64,000 bases of DNA from Marinagarivorans cellulosilyticus. GTDB lineage: Bacteria; Pseudomonadota; Gammaproteobacteria; Pseudomonadales; Cellvibrionaceae. Both the position numbers and the translations under genes were made by a program. The first letter of the stretch is position 1; the number at the start of each line of letters is the position of its first letter. This document shows, piece after piece, positions 45,040 through 53,759 of the stretch. A model generated the notes under the pieces. It was not told where the DNA came from. It ran no database searches and saw only the letters and a list, made by a program, of their open reading frames with translations. Location of the stretch: positions 3,564,685-3,628,684 of the forward strand of contig NZ_AP023086.1 in the NCBI RefSeq assembly GCF_021655555.1, read 5' to 3'.

Positions 45040-45750
45040 ATGAAATTCAAACGCCTAATGACTACCGCCGCACTGCCTGTATTATTTGCTGTTGGTGCCG
45101 GAGTTTCTTCTAACTCTCACTCTGCCGAGATATCCGTTAGCGTAACCAACTTAACCTATGGTATGTATTTCACCCCATTATTTATTAGCGCACATAACGA
45201 ATCCGTTTCTTTATTTGAGGTGGGGCAAGTGGCTTCACCGGCGTTAGAAAAAATGGCAGAGCTCGGTATGATCGGCGATCTCGATACATATACTAGTGAC
45301 ATGGGCGCTGTTAATGCGTTAAACCCTGTGGGCGAGGCAAATTTTTTACCTTCAGGCCAAACCTCACCCATGGTCGATATTAATACTGGCAGCAATGATT
45401 ACCTCAGTGTTACAGCAATGCTTTTACCGTCAAATGACGGTTTTATTGGTTTGAATGGCTGGAAAATCCCTGCCGATAAAGGCACCTATCATGTGATGCT
45501 AAATGCCTACGATGCCGGAACGGAGGCGAATAATGAGTTGCTTGGTGACGGCGACGAAAATATGCCTGGTGATCCAACGCAACAAGGTGGGGTAAATGGT
45601 ATGGGGGTTACTACCGAAGATGCGCCATTTGTTCATATTCACCGAGGAAGCTTAGGCGACGATGATACAACAGGCGGCATTAGCGACTTGAATAATAGCG
45701 TGCATCGCTGGTTGAATCCGGTTGCCCGAGTCACAGTAATTGTCAAATAG
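45040..45750 (+). CDS. Secreted spondin-domain protein
   Basis: 236 residues. Signal peptide of about 29 residues (LMTTAALPVLFAVGAGVSSNSHSA), then a Spondin_N-like beta domain with VSVTNLTYGMYFTPLFISAHN, GQVASPALEKMAELG and NAYDAGTEANNEL. The C-terminal part has HIHRG and DDDTTGG, which could hold metal. Spondin_N domains in bacteria are extracytoplasmic and of unknown function. First gene of a group with a paralogue, a response regulator and a sensor kinase. An AAGGAAATATC site precedes the ATG. Confidence 0.85.
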   Translation: MKFKRLMTTAALPVLFAVGAGVSSNSHSAEISVSVTNLTYGMYFTPLFISAHNESVSLFEVGQVASPALEKMAELGMIGDLDTYTSDMGAVNALNPVGEANFLPSGQTSPMVDINTGSNDYLSVTAMLLPSNDGFIGLNGWKIPADKGTYHVMLNAYDAGTEANNELLGDGDENMPGDPTQQGGVNGMGVTTEDAPFVHIHRGSLGDDDTTGGISDLNNSVHRWLNPVARVTVIVK

Positions 45751-45758
45751 GAGGGGTT

Positions 45759-46475
45759 ATGCATAACTTTCAGATAAAACGATTTAATGTAGCCCTAAGT
45801 ACTTTTGCTCCGCTATCGCTATCCGCCTTATTGGTGGCTTGCGGAGGGAGTAACAATTATGAGCCTCCAGTAACGACAATGGCGCAATACCAAGTTTCAA
45901 TAACAAATGGCAGTGCAAAACAGTTGTTAGCGCCGGCAGCGGTATTATTAAATACCCAACCGCTAAACCTGTGGGCTATTGGCTCGCCAGCATCGCCAGC
46001 ACTGGAGCAACTTGCCGAAAGCGGCTCGCCAGATGCCTTGCTTGCAAGTGTGCTGGCGAGTGATAGTGCATCGGCAGGTCCAACGGCAGCAGGCGCTAGT
46101 AATGCTGTTATTTTGTCTTTACCCGCGTCGATGCCGGCGTATATTTCTTTTGCATCGATGCCAGTTTATACCAACGATGGTTTTGTAGGACTGCAAAATA
46201 TTGATGTCAGCAGTTTGATGCTGGGGGAGTCTATGCACATGGCGGTACCGGTATACGATGCCGGTACTGAGGCCAATACAGAATCGCTCAACACACTGCC
46301 GGGCCCCGATGTTGGTGGTGAAGGCTTTGATGCTGAGCGCGATGATATTCACAATTATGTGACTCGACATGCAGGCGTGGTGAGCTTTGACGGTGGCCTA
46401 ACAACATCCGTATTGGATGAAAGCTACCGTTTTGATAGTGGTAGCTTTTACCTGAAAGTGACACGGACTCAATAA
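45759..46475 (+). CDS. Spondin-domain lipoprotein, paralogue of the preceding gene
   Basis: 238 residues. Lipoprotein signal ending in LLVAC (Cys31). The mature region repeats the plan of the upstream gene: VSITNGSAKQLLAPAAVLLN, GSPASPALEQLAESG, VYDAGTEANTESLN. Identity is moderate, so the two genes look like an old tandem duplication with different anchoring (soluble versus lipid-anchored). It begins 8 bases after the first paralogue, so they share a transcript. Confidence 0.85.
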   Translation: MHNFQIKRFNVALSTFAPLSLSALLVACGGSNNYEPPVTTMAQYQVSITNGSAKQLLAPAAVLLNTQPLNLWAIGSPASPALEQLAESGSPDALLASVLASDSASAGPTAAGASNAVILSLPASMPAYISFASMPVYTNDGFVGLQNIDVSSLMLGESMHMAVPVYDAGTEANTESLNTLPGPDVGGEGFDAERDDIHNYVTRHAGVVSFDGGLTTSVLDESYRFDSGSFYLKVTRTQ

Positions 46476-46548
46476 TTCACCTGTTTAGTCTTTCTAATAG
46501 GTGGGGTATCTTAGGTGCCTCACTTTTTACTTATTAACGATATTTTTT

Positions 46549-47265
46549 ATGTCACAGTCAAACATGCCATCGCAACCACGATTGTTATTGGTCGAAGATG
46601 ATAAAGATATTAACCAACTGATTTGTCTTAATTTAGAGGCATTAGATTTTAACGTCACCAGCTGTGAAAACGGTAGGGAGGGCCTAGCACTGGCGGTAGA
46701 GGGTGGTTTCGATTTAATGATTCTTGATGTGATGTTGCCGGAAATGGACGGTTTGACACTGTGCAAACGGCTAAGGCAAAGCAAAAATTTTACACCGATA
46801 TTGATGTTGACGGCTAAAAACTCAGAAGCAGATCGTGTAATTGGCCTAGAAGTCGGCGCAGACGATTACTTATCAAAGCCCTTTAGTATTTTAGAGTTGC
46901 AAGCGCGTGTTAAAGCGATGTTGCGGCGGGTACAGTTTAATCACTACCAAGACCCCGTGGCTAACACGGTGGATACGTTTGGTGAGCTAACAATCGATCG
47001 AAATAAGCGGCGGGTTTCTCTTAGAGGAGACGAGGTACATTTAACAGCAAAAGAGTTCGATTTATTGCTCTATTTGGCGTGCTCGCCTGGGCGAGTTTAT
47101 AGCCGCGGTGATTTACTTGATGCCGTGTGGGGCTACAAACACAGCGGCTATGAGCACACCGTGAATTCACACATTAATCGCCTGCGATCAAAACTCGAAG
47201 AAGATCCGGCCAACCCTATTTATGTATTAACGGTTTGGGGCGTGGGGTATAAATTCAATGGTTAA
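46549..47265 (+). CDS. OmpR-family response regulator
   Basis: 238 residues from the ATG at 46549; an earlier GTG at 46501 adds a hydrophobic stretch not seen in the family. Receiver domain with Asp17/Asp18 and phosphoacceptor Asp60 (LMILDVMLPEMDG), KPF lysine at about 117, then a winged-helix DNA-binding domain (VHLTAKEFDLLLYLACSPGRVYSR, HTVNSHINRLRSKLE). Overlaps the sensor kinase start by 8 bases. It is the best candidate to bind the 11-bp-step repeats upstream of the spondin genes. Confidence 0.95.
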   Translation: MSQSNMPSQPRLLLVEDDKDINQLICLNLEALDFNVTSCENGREGLALAVEGGFDLMILDVMLPEMDGLTLCKRLRQSKNFTPILMLTAKNSEADRVIGLEVGADDYLSKPFSILELQARVKAMLRRVQFNHYQDPVANTVDTFGELTIDRNKRRVSLRGDEVHLTAKEFDLLLYLACSPGRVYSRGDLLDAVWGYKHSGYEHTVNSHINRLRSKLEEDPANPIYVLTVWGVGYKFNG

Positions 47266-48760
47266 ATTAACAAATACTTTGTACGCCAAGTTGGCCCTTT
47301 GCTTAACGGTAATTTTTTTGATTGTGGGTTCGTTAAGCGCCAACATGTTATTTAATGCATCCACAGCGCATCAGCGCTTGGTAACCCAACATCTTCATTG
47401 CGATCTAGCAAAGCTTGTCAATAAAGAATACAAACTTTTCAACGATGCCGGCTTAGATTTAGATGCTGCCAAAATGATCTTTATGAAACTGATGGTGCTT
47501 GGTCCAAACTTTGAGTTCTATGTTTTGAATCCCGAAGGGCAAGTGCTGGCGTATTCTGCGGACCCTTCGGTTGTTAAACGCAAGCAGGTTGACCTCGCGC
47601 CGTTAAAATATTTTATGGACAGCAAAAAAATAGATTCCCCTATTTTGGGCGATAATCCGCGTTCGCTAGAGCAAAAAAAAATATTCTCTGCGGCACCGAT
47701 TGTTAAAGATGATCAAGTGATTGGTTATTTATATGTCATATTGGGGAGCGATATTTTTGATGCATTTTACGAGTCCTTGTCGGAAAGTAAGATGTTGCGC
47801 TCTGGGTTTTGGTTGGTAATTTCTAGTCTTTGTTTTGGCTTGCTGGCAAGTTTAGTGGTGATATCACTGATTACACGGCCCTTACGCAAATTATCCAAAT
47901 CAATTCAGCAAGCTCGGGACGAAGGTTTTACAAAAGAGGGTGGGCGTAACGCGAGTTTGACACTGCAGGGGTGGGATCAGAACAGCCGCAACGAAATTCA
48001 CGTGTTGGGCAGTAGCTTTAAAGCGTTGTTGGAGCGTTTAGAAGAGCAATATCAACAAGTGATTACCATTGATGATTTGCGTAAAGAGCTGTTAACGCAT
48101 ATTTCCCATGACTTAAGAACACCATTGGCATCCCTGCTGGGCTACCTAGAGACTTGGACCTTAAACCACAAAACAATACCTATTGAAAAAAGTGAACAAT
48201 ACATCGATATAGCCACCCGCAACGCTCAAAAGATTGCCAATTTGATTGAGCAGCTGTTTGAGTTGGCGCACTTGGATTCTGGCAATGTACAGGTCAACCG
48301 CGAAACCTTTTCGGTAGCGGAGCTGGCGCAAGATGTTTTACAAAAATTCACAATAGAGGCACAGCAAAAACATATTGTGTTATCGGTCGAGCCTAAAGAT
48401 ACCTCGATTCTGGTCAAAGGTGATATTGAAAAGCTTGAGCGGGTGTTTACCAACCTTATAGAAAATGCACTTCGTCATACCCCCGTTGATGGCAGTGTGA
48501 CGGTGAGGCTCTCGAAAAATGGACACTTTGTGGCTATTGATGTGGAAGATACGGGTATTGGCATTCCACAAGAAGATATCCCCCATATATTTAATGCGCA
48601 CTTTAAAGCGGGTAACAGTGTGCGTGGTAATAGCGCTCATGGCGGCATTGGTTTAGCTATCACTAAAAAAATCATTGACCTTCATCAGAGTGAAATATCA
48701 GTCACAAGCCATGTCGATAGAGGTACCACTTTTAGCTTTATGCTGCCGTTTGGGAACTAG
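47258..48760 (+). CDS. Sensor histidine kinase
   Basis: 500 residues. Two membrane helices (about 12-30 and 183-205) flank a periplasmic sensor of about 150 residues, then HAMP (about 206-262), HisKA with His284 in HISHDLRTPL, and the ATPase with NLIENALRHTP and DTGIGIPQED. It is the partner of the upstream response regulator. The periplasmic region contains no named domain that I can see, but it could respond to the spondin proteins or their ligand, since those are encoded just before it. Confidence 0.95.
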   Translation: MVKLTNTLYAKLALCLTVIFLIVGSLSANMLFNASTAHQRLVTQHLHCDLAKLVNKEYKLFNDAGLDLDAAKMIFMKLMVLGPNFEFYVLNPEGQVLAYSADPSVVKRKQVDLAPLKYFMDSKKIDSPILGDNPRSLEQKKIFSAAPIVKDDQVIGYLYVILGSDIFDAFYESLSESKMLRSGFWLVISSLCFGLLASLVVISLITRPLRKLSKSIQQARDEGFTKEGGRNASLTLQGWDQNSRNEIHVLGSSFKALLERLEEQYQQVITIDDLRKELLTHISHDLRTPLASLLGYLETWTLNHKTIPIEKSEQYIDIATRNAQKIANLIEQLFELAHLDSGNVQVNRETFSVAELAQDVLQKFTIEAQQKHIVLSVEPKDTSILVKGDIEKLERVFTNLIENALRHTPVDGSVTVRLSKNGHFVAIDVEDTGIGIPQEDIPHIFNAHFKAGNSVRGNSAHGGIGLAITKKIIDLHQSEISVTSHVDRGTTFSFMLPFGN

Positions 48761-48814
48761 ATCGTTGCCTGCTTGCATTGTAAAGTGGTGCTTTAGTTAC
48801 TAAGTGGAGTTGCC

Positions 48815-49786
48815 GTGAGAGAGTCTGGTTTGGTTTGTGGTTATGTGGTTGATGATCAAGGACGTTCTACCCCTATTGATCTGGCGGATGTTCCAAATTG
48901 GAAGCCCGAGCAGGGTTTTTTATGGTTGCATTTTGATATCCGTGAAGCCGCTGCCCGCGATTGGCTGGCCCTTAAAAGCGGCTTGAGCGATGTTGCAATT
49001 CAAACTCTGCTGTGTGAGGAAACTAGGCCACACGTTTGGCGTGAAAATAATTCGGTAGTGATGGCATTGCGGGGAATTAATCTCAACCCCAATGCCGACC
49101 CTGAAGATATGGTGGCAGTGCGAGTTTATGCGGATGAGCACCGTATTATCACAACCCGCCGGCGCTCGTTAAAAGCGTTACGCGAACTCGCGGCTTCTAT
49201 GCACAATGGTGTCGGCCCTGGATCAGTCGCGGTGATGCTGGCAGAGCTTACGGGCCAATTAACCGTGCAGTTGCTCGATGCCATTGAAACGCTTGAAGAT
49301 AAAATGGATGCCTTGGAAGAAGTCATTCTCGATGATGCCAAAAAGCAGCGTCGAGTGCACGTTATGGAATTGAGGCGTAAATGCATTTTGTTGCGGCGAT
49401 ATTTGGCCCCTCAGCGCGAGGCATTGGCTAGGCTCTATATCGAGCCATTGTCGTGGCTCAGTGAGCGCCAACGAATGCAACAGCGAAATATCGCCGATCA
49501 ATTAGTGCGTTATGTGGAATCTCTCGATGCAATAAAAGATCGCGCAGCAGTGGTTCAAGAAGAGTTGGCAAGCCGCGTTGCCGACCAACTAAATACCCGT
49601 ATGTATATCTTATCGATGGTGGCTGCGCTTTTTCTTCCCTTAAGCTTTATTCTAAGCATTTTTGATCTTCAAATTGGCGGTTTGCCGCTGACGGACTACC
49701 CTTATGGTGCTATTGCTATGTCGGTGGTACTTGTTTGTACGGTAACAACCCAGGTCATTATATTTAAACGCAAGGGTTGGCTTTAG
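48815..49786 (+). CDS. zntB: ZntB/CorA-family divalent metal transporter with altered signature
   Basis: 323 residues from a GTG with GGAG upstream. Long helical cytoplasmic part, then two C-terminal membrane helices (about 265-283 and 298-316). ZntB proteins have a GxN motif between the helices; here the aligned segment is DLQ (284-286) in IFDLQIGGLP. The motif helps form the pore mouth, so its loss may change ion selectivity or function. The call to ZntB rather than CorA rests on the IGGLP loop and the N-terminal part. Probably exports or imports Zn or Mg; direction uncertain. Confidence 0.85.
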   Translation: MRESGLVCGYVVDDQGRSTPIDLADVPNWKPEQGFLWLHFDIREAAARDWLALKSGLSDVAIQTLLCEETRPHVWRENNSVVMALRGINLNPNADPEDMVAVRVYADEHRIITTRRRSLKALRELAASMHNGVGPGSVAVMLAELTGQLTVQLLDAIETLEDKMDALEEVILDDAKKQRRVHVMELRRKCILLRRYLAPQREALARLYIEPLSWLSERQRMQQRNIADQLVRYVESLDAIKDRAAVVQEELASRVADQLNTRMYILSMVAALFLPLSFILSIFDLQIGGLPLTDYPYGAIAMSVVLVCTVTTQVIIFKRKGWL

Positions 49787-49929
49787 TTTCGGTTTTTAAC
49801 CGCTTAACAGCCAAACTTGAACGCGTTATAGTGCTGGCCCGCACGTTTATTTAACGCGTGTGATAGTCAATTAACCGCAGACTATGCATTTGCTACTACT
49901 AATAATTATGCCTTTGATTCGGAGCCTCA

Positions 49930-51861
49930 ATGACATCCACTCCTTACCCTGTTCCTAGTACATTCGAAAAAGATTCACACATCAATGCTGAACAGTACCA
50001 GTTGCTTTACCGCCAGTCGATAGAGCAGCCAGAGGTGTTTTGGGCGGAGCAAGCGACAAATTTTTTGAGTTGGTCAACGCCCTTTACTCAGGTGCGTGAG
50101 TTCGACTTTGAAAAAGGGCATGCGCAATGGTTTGCTGATGGCGAGCTGAATGTTGCTTACAACTGCATTGACCGGCACCTAACTGAAAAAGCCGATGCCA
50201 CGGCTTTTATTATGGAGCGAGACGAGCCAGGTAAAAGTTTTGAGGTAAGCTACCGAGAGTTACACCTTCAGGTTTGCAAATTGGCAAATGCACTTAAAAC
50301 CTTGGGTGTTCGAAAAGGTGATCGCGTTTGTATATACATGCCTATGATTTGCGAGGCCGCCTATGCGATGTTGGCTTGTGCAAGAATTGGAGCGGTACAT
50401 TCTGTAGTTTTTGGTGGTTTTTCGCCGGAAGCGCTAAAAGATAGGATTTTAGATAGTGAGTGCAGCCTAGTTATTACAGCGGACGAAGGCGTTCGTGGTG
50501 GCAGGCTTGTACCTTTAAAGGCCAATGTTGATAAGGCCGTGGCAGATTGTGACTGCGTACAGAATGTTCTGGTATTAAAGCATACTGGGGCCGATCTTCC
50601 AAAGCAGCCTCGTGATGTGTGCTATCACGAGGCTACAGCTTGCGAGAGCGCCGATTGCCCACCTGAAGCCATGGCGGCAGAAGACCCTCTTTTTATTTTA
50701 TACACCAGCGGTTCTACCGGAAAACCTAAAGGCGTGCTTCACACAACCGGTGGCTATTTATTGCAAGCAGCCATGACATTTAAATATGTTTTCGATTATG
50801 AGCCTGGCGAAGTGTACTGGTGCACGGCCGATGTCGGTTGGATTACAGGACATAGCTACTGTGTATATGGCCCGTTGGCTGTGGGTGCGACGAGTTTAAT
50901 TTTTGAAGGTGTGCCCACATATCCAACGGCCTCTCGTTGCTGGGATGTGGTTGATGAGCACAAGGTTGCTATTTTCTACACGGCCCCGACAGCATTGCGC
51001 GCGCTAATGGGGCAGGGGGATGACTTTGTTACGGCATCATCGCGCAAAAGTCTACGGCTGTTGGGCACAGTAGGTGAGCCGATTAACCCCGAGGCATGGC
51101 AGTGGTATTACAATGTTGTTGGGGATGCCCGCTGCCCCATTGTTGATACTTGGTGGCAAACTGAAACCGGAGCACATATGTTGGCGCCATTACCTGGTGC
51201 CATGGCTCTAAAGCCGGGTTCAGCTGCGTTGCCATTTTTTGGCGTTGAACCTGTAATTCTTGATGCTGATGGTGTTGAGCTAACGGGAGCCTGCCAAGGG
51301 AATTTAGCCATTCGAAGCTCTTGGCCTAGCCAAATTCGCACTGTTTATGGCGACCATCAACGTCTTATCGATACTTATTTCAGCACTTATAAAGGTTATT
51401 ACTTCACCAGTGATGGTGCGCGCCGTGATGAAGATGGCTACTACTGGATTACAGGCCGCGTAGATGATGTCTTGAATGTCAGCGGTCACCGGCTAGGGAC
51501 TGCGGAAATTGAAAGCGCCTTGGTGGCACACCCAAGCGTGGCCGAGGCTGCTGTTGTCGGTTACCCGCATCCGATCAAGGGGCAGGGGATATATGCGTAC
51601 GTTACCTTGATGCAAGGCGTCGATGCGGATCAGGTCGAAAAGAAAGCGTTAATCGATGTTTGCACGCAAGAGATTGGCCCTATTGCTAAGCCCGATATTA
51701 TTCAGTGGGCACCGGGTTTGCCGAAAACGCGCTCGGGTAAAATTATGCGTCGCATATTACGCAAAATAGCCGAGGGTGACCTTGAGTCCTTGGGGGATAC
51801 CTCAACACTGGCCGACCCAAGTGTGGTGGATAGCCTAATTGCAAATCGCCAGTCAAGCTAG
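49930..51861 (+). CDS. acs: Acetyl-CoA synthetase
   Basis: 643 residues, length of the family. AMP-binding motif LYTSGSTGKPKGV, the acetate pocket near WCTADVGWITGHSY, and core motif ARRDEDGYYWITGRVDDVLNVSGHRLGTAEIE. The regulatory lysine is Lys604 in TRSGKIMRR, the site of acetylation in Salmonella Acs. It activates acetate to acetyl-CoA. GGAGCC precedes the ATG. Stand-alone gene. A CobB-type sirtuin in the same window would be the expected deacetylase. Confidence 0.96.
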   Translation: MTSTPYPVPSTFEKDSHINAEQYQLLYRQSIEQPEVFWAEQATNFLSWSTPFTQVREFDFEKGHAQWFADGELNVAYNCIDRHLTEKADATAFIMERDEPGKSFEVSYRELHLQVCKLANALKTLGVRKGDRVCIYMPMICEAAYAMLACARIGAVHSVVFGGFSPEALKDRILDSECSLVITADEGVRGGRLVPLKANVDKAVADCDCVQNVLVLKHTGADLPKQPRDVCYHEATACESADCPPEAMAAEDPLFILYTSGSTGKPKGVLHTTGGYLLQAAMTFKYVFDYEPGEVYWCTADVGWITGHSYCVYGPLAVGATSLIFEGVPTYPTASRCWDVVDEHKVAIFYTAPTALRALMGQGDDFVTASSRKSLRLLGTVGEPINPEAWQWYYNVVGDARCPIVDTWWQTETGAHMLAPLPGAMALKPGSAALPFFGVEPVILDADGVELTGACQGNLAIRSSWPSQIRTVYGDHQRLIDTYFSTYKGYYFTSDGARRDEDGYYWITGRVDDVLNVSGHRLGTAEIESALVAHPSVAEAAVVGYPHPIKGQGIYAYVTLMQGVDADQVEKKALIDVCTQEIGPIAKPDIIQWAPGLPKTRSGKIMRRILRKIAEGDLESLGDTSTLADPSVVDSLIANRQSS

Positions 51862-51932
51862 ACACTGGCTGGTCGTTGGTTTAGGGTGCGCGCTTAATTT
51901 ATTATTTGCTGCTTGTCAGCCGGAGTTACTCT

Positions 51933-52412
51933 GTGAAAATTGCTAATGATTTAGCCGTCGCCATCCATTACACACTCACCGACGAAAGCGGTGAGACTAT
52001 CGACTCATCAGCCGGCGCAGAGCCTTTAACTTATCTGCAAGGTCACGCCAATATCATTCCTGGGTTAGAGCGTGAACTAGAAGGTTGTGCTGTGGGTGAT
52101 AAAAAAGTCGTTACTGTTCAGCCTGCGGACGGTTACGGCGAGCACGATGAAAACTTAGTGCAAGCGGTGCCACGCGAAATGTTCTCGGGCGTAGATAGCA
52201 TTGAAGTTGGCATGGAGTTTCAAGTACAAGGGCCACAGGGCGAGCAGTTTGTAGAGGTTACTGAAGTTAGCGAGGAAACCATCACTGTGGATGGCAATCA
52301 TGTATTAGCCGGTAAAGTGCTTAATTTTGATGTTGAGGTTGTTGATGTGCGCGAAGCAACCCAAGAAGAGCTTGAGCATGGCCATATTCATGGTGAAGGC
52401 TGCAGCCACTAA
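51933..52412 (+). CDS. slyD: SlyD-like FKBP-type peptidyl-prolyl isomerase
   Basis: 159 residues from a GTG at 51933 with CGGAG 7 bases upstream; the TTG at 51906 would add a short unlikely extension. FKBP fold with an inserted flap domain: IIPGLERELEGCAVGDKKVV, ADGYGEHDENLVQAVP, and VLNFDVEVVDVREATQEEL. The C-terminus HGHIHGEGCSH is a short metal-binding-like tail, shorter than in E. coli SlyD. Acts as prolyl isomerase and chaperone, possibly linked to nickel. A bidirectional terminator follows. Confidence 0.92.
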   Translation: MKIANDLAVAIHYTLTDESGETIDSSAGAEPLTYLQGHANIIPGLERELEGCAVGDKKVVTVQPADGYGEHDENLVQAVPREMFSGVDSIEVGMEFQVQGPQGEQFVEVTEVSEETITVDGNHVLAGKVLNFDVEVVDVREATQEELEHGHIHGEGCSH

Positions 52413-52440
52413 ACTTATAGCCGCTCTAGTACGTTAAACG

Positions 52441-52468
52441 TAAAAAGGCTCCTTTAGGAGCCTTTTTT
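52441..52468. terminator. Bidirectional Rho-independent terminator
   Basis: Stem GGCTCC / GGAGCC with a TTTA loop, flanked by five A and six T. It separates slyD (plus) from the convergent chemoreceptor gene (minus). Confidence 0.92.
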
Positions 52469-52475
52469 ATGCGTG

Positions 52476-53558
52476 TTAGCGCATGCTTTCTGCAAGCCTG
52501 TCGAGTTGTGAGGTGACCTGTTGGCTGGCATTTTCCATCTGTCTTACGCAGGCAACGGCACCTGAAAAGTCGTTGCGGTGGTAAGCATTGACTGCATTTT
52601 TACCTTGGGTATGGACTTCGCGGTGTGGGCTCTCCAAGGCTTTGTAGGCACTTTGGCTTGCATATTTCTTCGCGCCTTCGCCGTTGTTATACCATTGGCC
52701 TAGGCGGCATTGGTCGGCATCGGAAAAATCATTGGCTTGTGAATGAGATTGCCCCAAAAGCACTTTGTAGACTTCTAGCTTCCAAGCCATATGGTCCATT
52801 TTAATGGTTTGTACAAAAGCGTCGTCGGTCGAGGCATCGATCACGCCAAACATTTTCTTGGCAAGCTGTACTAGGCTGCTGGTTGTTTCCTCAATGCCTT
52901 GAGTGTTGCTGCTAACGGTATGAGACTTTTCGCCAACGCGGTCAATACCGCCGACGACGTTATCCATTTCCGTATTCACTTTGTTGATCAGTGCTGCAAT
53001 TTCGTTGGTAGCTTCAGCTGAACGCTGAGCCAAGCTTCTTACCTCATCTGCGACAACGGCAAAGCCTCGGCCTTGCTCGCCAGCGCGCGCGGCTTCAATG
53101 GCAGCATTCAATGCTAGCAGGTTAGTTTGTTCTGAGATGCCTTGAATCATCGATACAAAGCCATTAATACCTTCAGTTACACTTTTGAGGTTATTAACTG
53201 CGGCCGCCACCTCGGTGGTATCTTTGCTGATGGTGCTTGTGGTGTTGGTGGTGGTGCCTAGCAATCCCATTATTTGATCGAACATGGCTTGCGATTGTTC
53301 AAACTCGTTGCGGCTCTCTGTCAGGTTAACGGCAGAATGTGCAAGGTCTTGTTGAATGGCATTAATAGCCCCGCTCGACTGTAGCCAAAGCTGGTTAAGC
53401 TCGTCGCGGTGGCTTGTATCCTCCGGTGGTGGAGTATTGCGCGCTAACTCTTGTGCGCTGGAGAGCTCTTGCTGAAGGTCGGTAAGCCTTTCCTTTAGCT
53501 GGCGATTTTCTCGCTCTAATTCGTCTAGCGCTTCTTGTTTTCCTCGAGCAAAAAACAT
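52476..53558 (-). CDS. Cytoplasmic methyl-accepting chemotaxis protein with CZB zinc-binding domain
   Basis: 360 residues without membrane helices. N-terminal coiled coil (about 8-45), a short signalling bundle with the conserved tip (139-180: ISEQTNLLALNAAIEAARAGE, GRGFAVVADEVRSLAQRS), and a C-terminal CZB domain. The zinc ligands are visible: His256 (DHMAWK), Cys284 (QCRLGQWY), His312 and His316 (PHREVH). CZB receptors sense zinc or oxidants such as hypochlorite in other bacteria. Convergent with slyD. Together with the receptor-tip module it shows chemosensory diversity in this chromosome. Confidence 0.93.
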   Translation of the reverse strand: MFFARGKQEALDELERENRQLKERLTDLQQELSSAQELARNTPPPEDTSHRDELNQLWLQSSGAINAIQQDLAHSAVNLTESRNEFEQSQAMFDQIMGLLGTTTNTTSTISKDTTEVAAAVNNLKSVTEGINGFVSMIQGISEQTNLLALNAAIEAARAGEQGRGFAVVADEVRSLAQRSAEATNEIAALINKVNTEMDNVVGGIDRVGEKSHTVSSNTQGIEETTSSLVQLAKKMFGVIDASTDDAFVQTIKMDHMAWKLEVYKVLLGQSHSQANDFSDADQCRLGQWYNNGEGAKKYASQSAYKALESPHREVHTQGKNAVNAYHRNDFSGAVACVRQMENASQQVTSQLDRLAESMR

Positions 53559-53759
53559 GGTTGGTGCCTCCAGTGTTGGCGCGTAATATGGCCTTGATCA
53601 AAAAGTTATTTATTGCTTGTCTGTTTTAAATCATTACCTGAATAACTATAGATCGTTTAAACCAGTTCGCTATGTTTATTGTTCCTTCGCGTTATAGTCT
53701 GAGCGACCTAGCTTGCCGGCTCTGATATAATCTCGGTTTTATTTAGCCAGTGACTGCAC

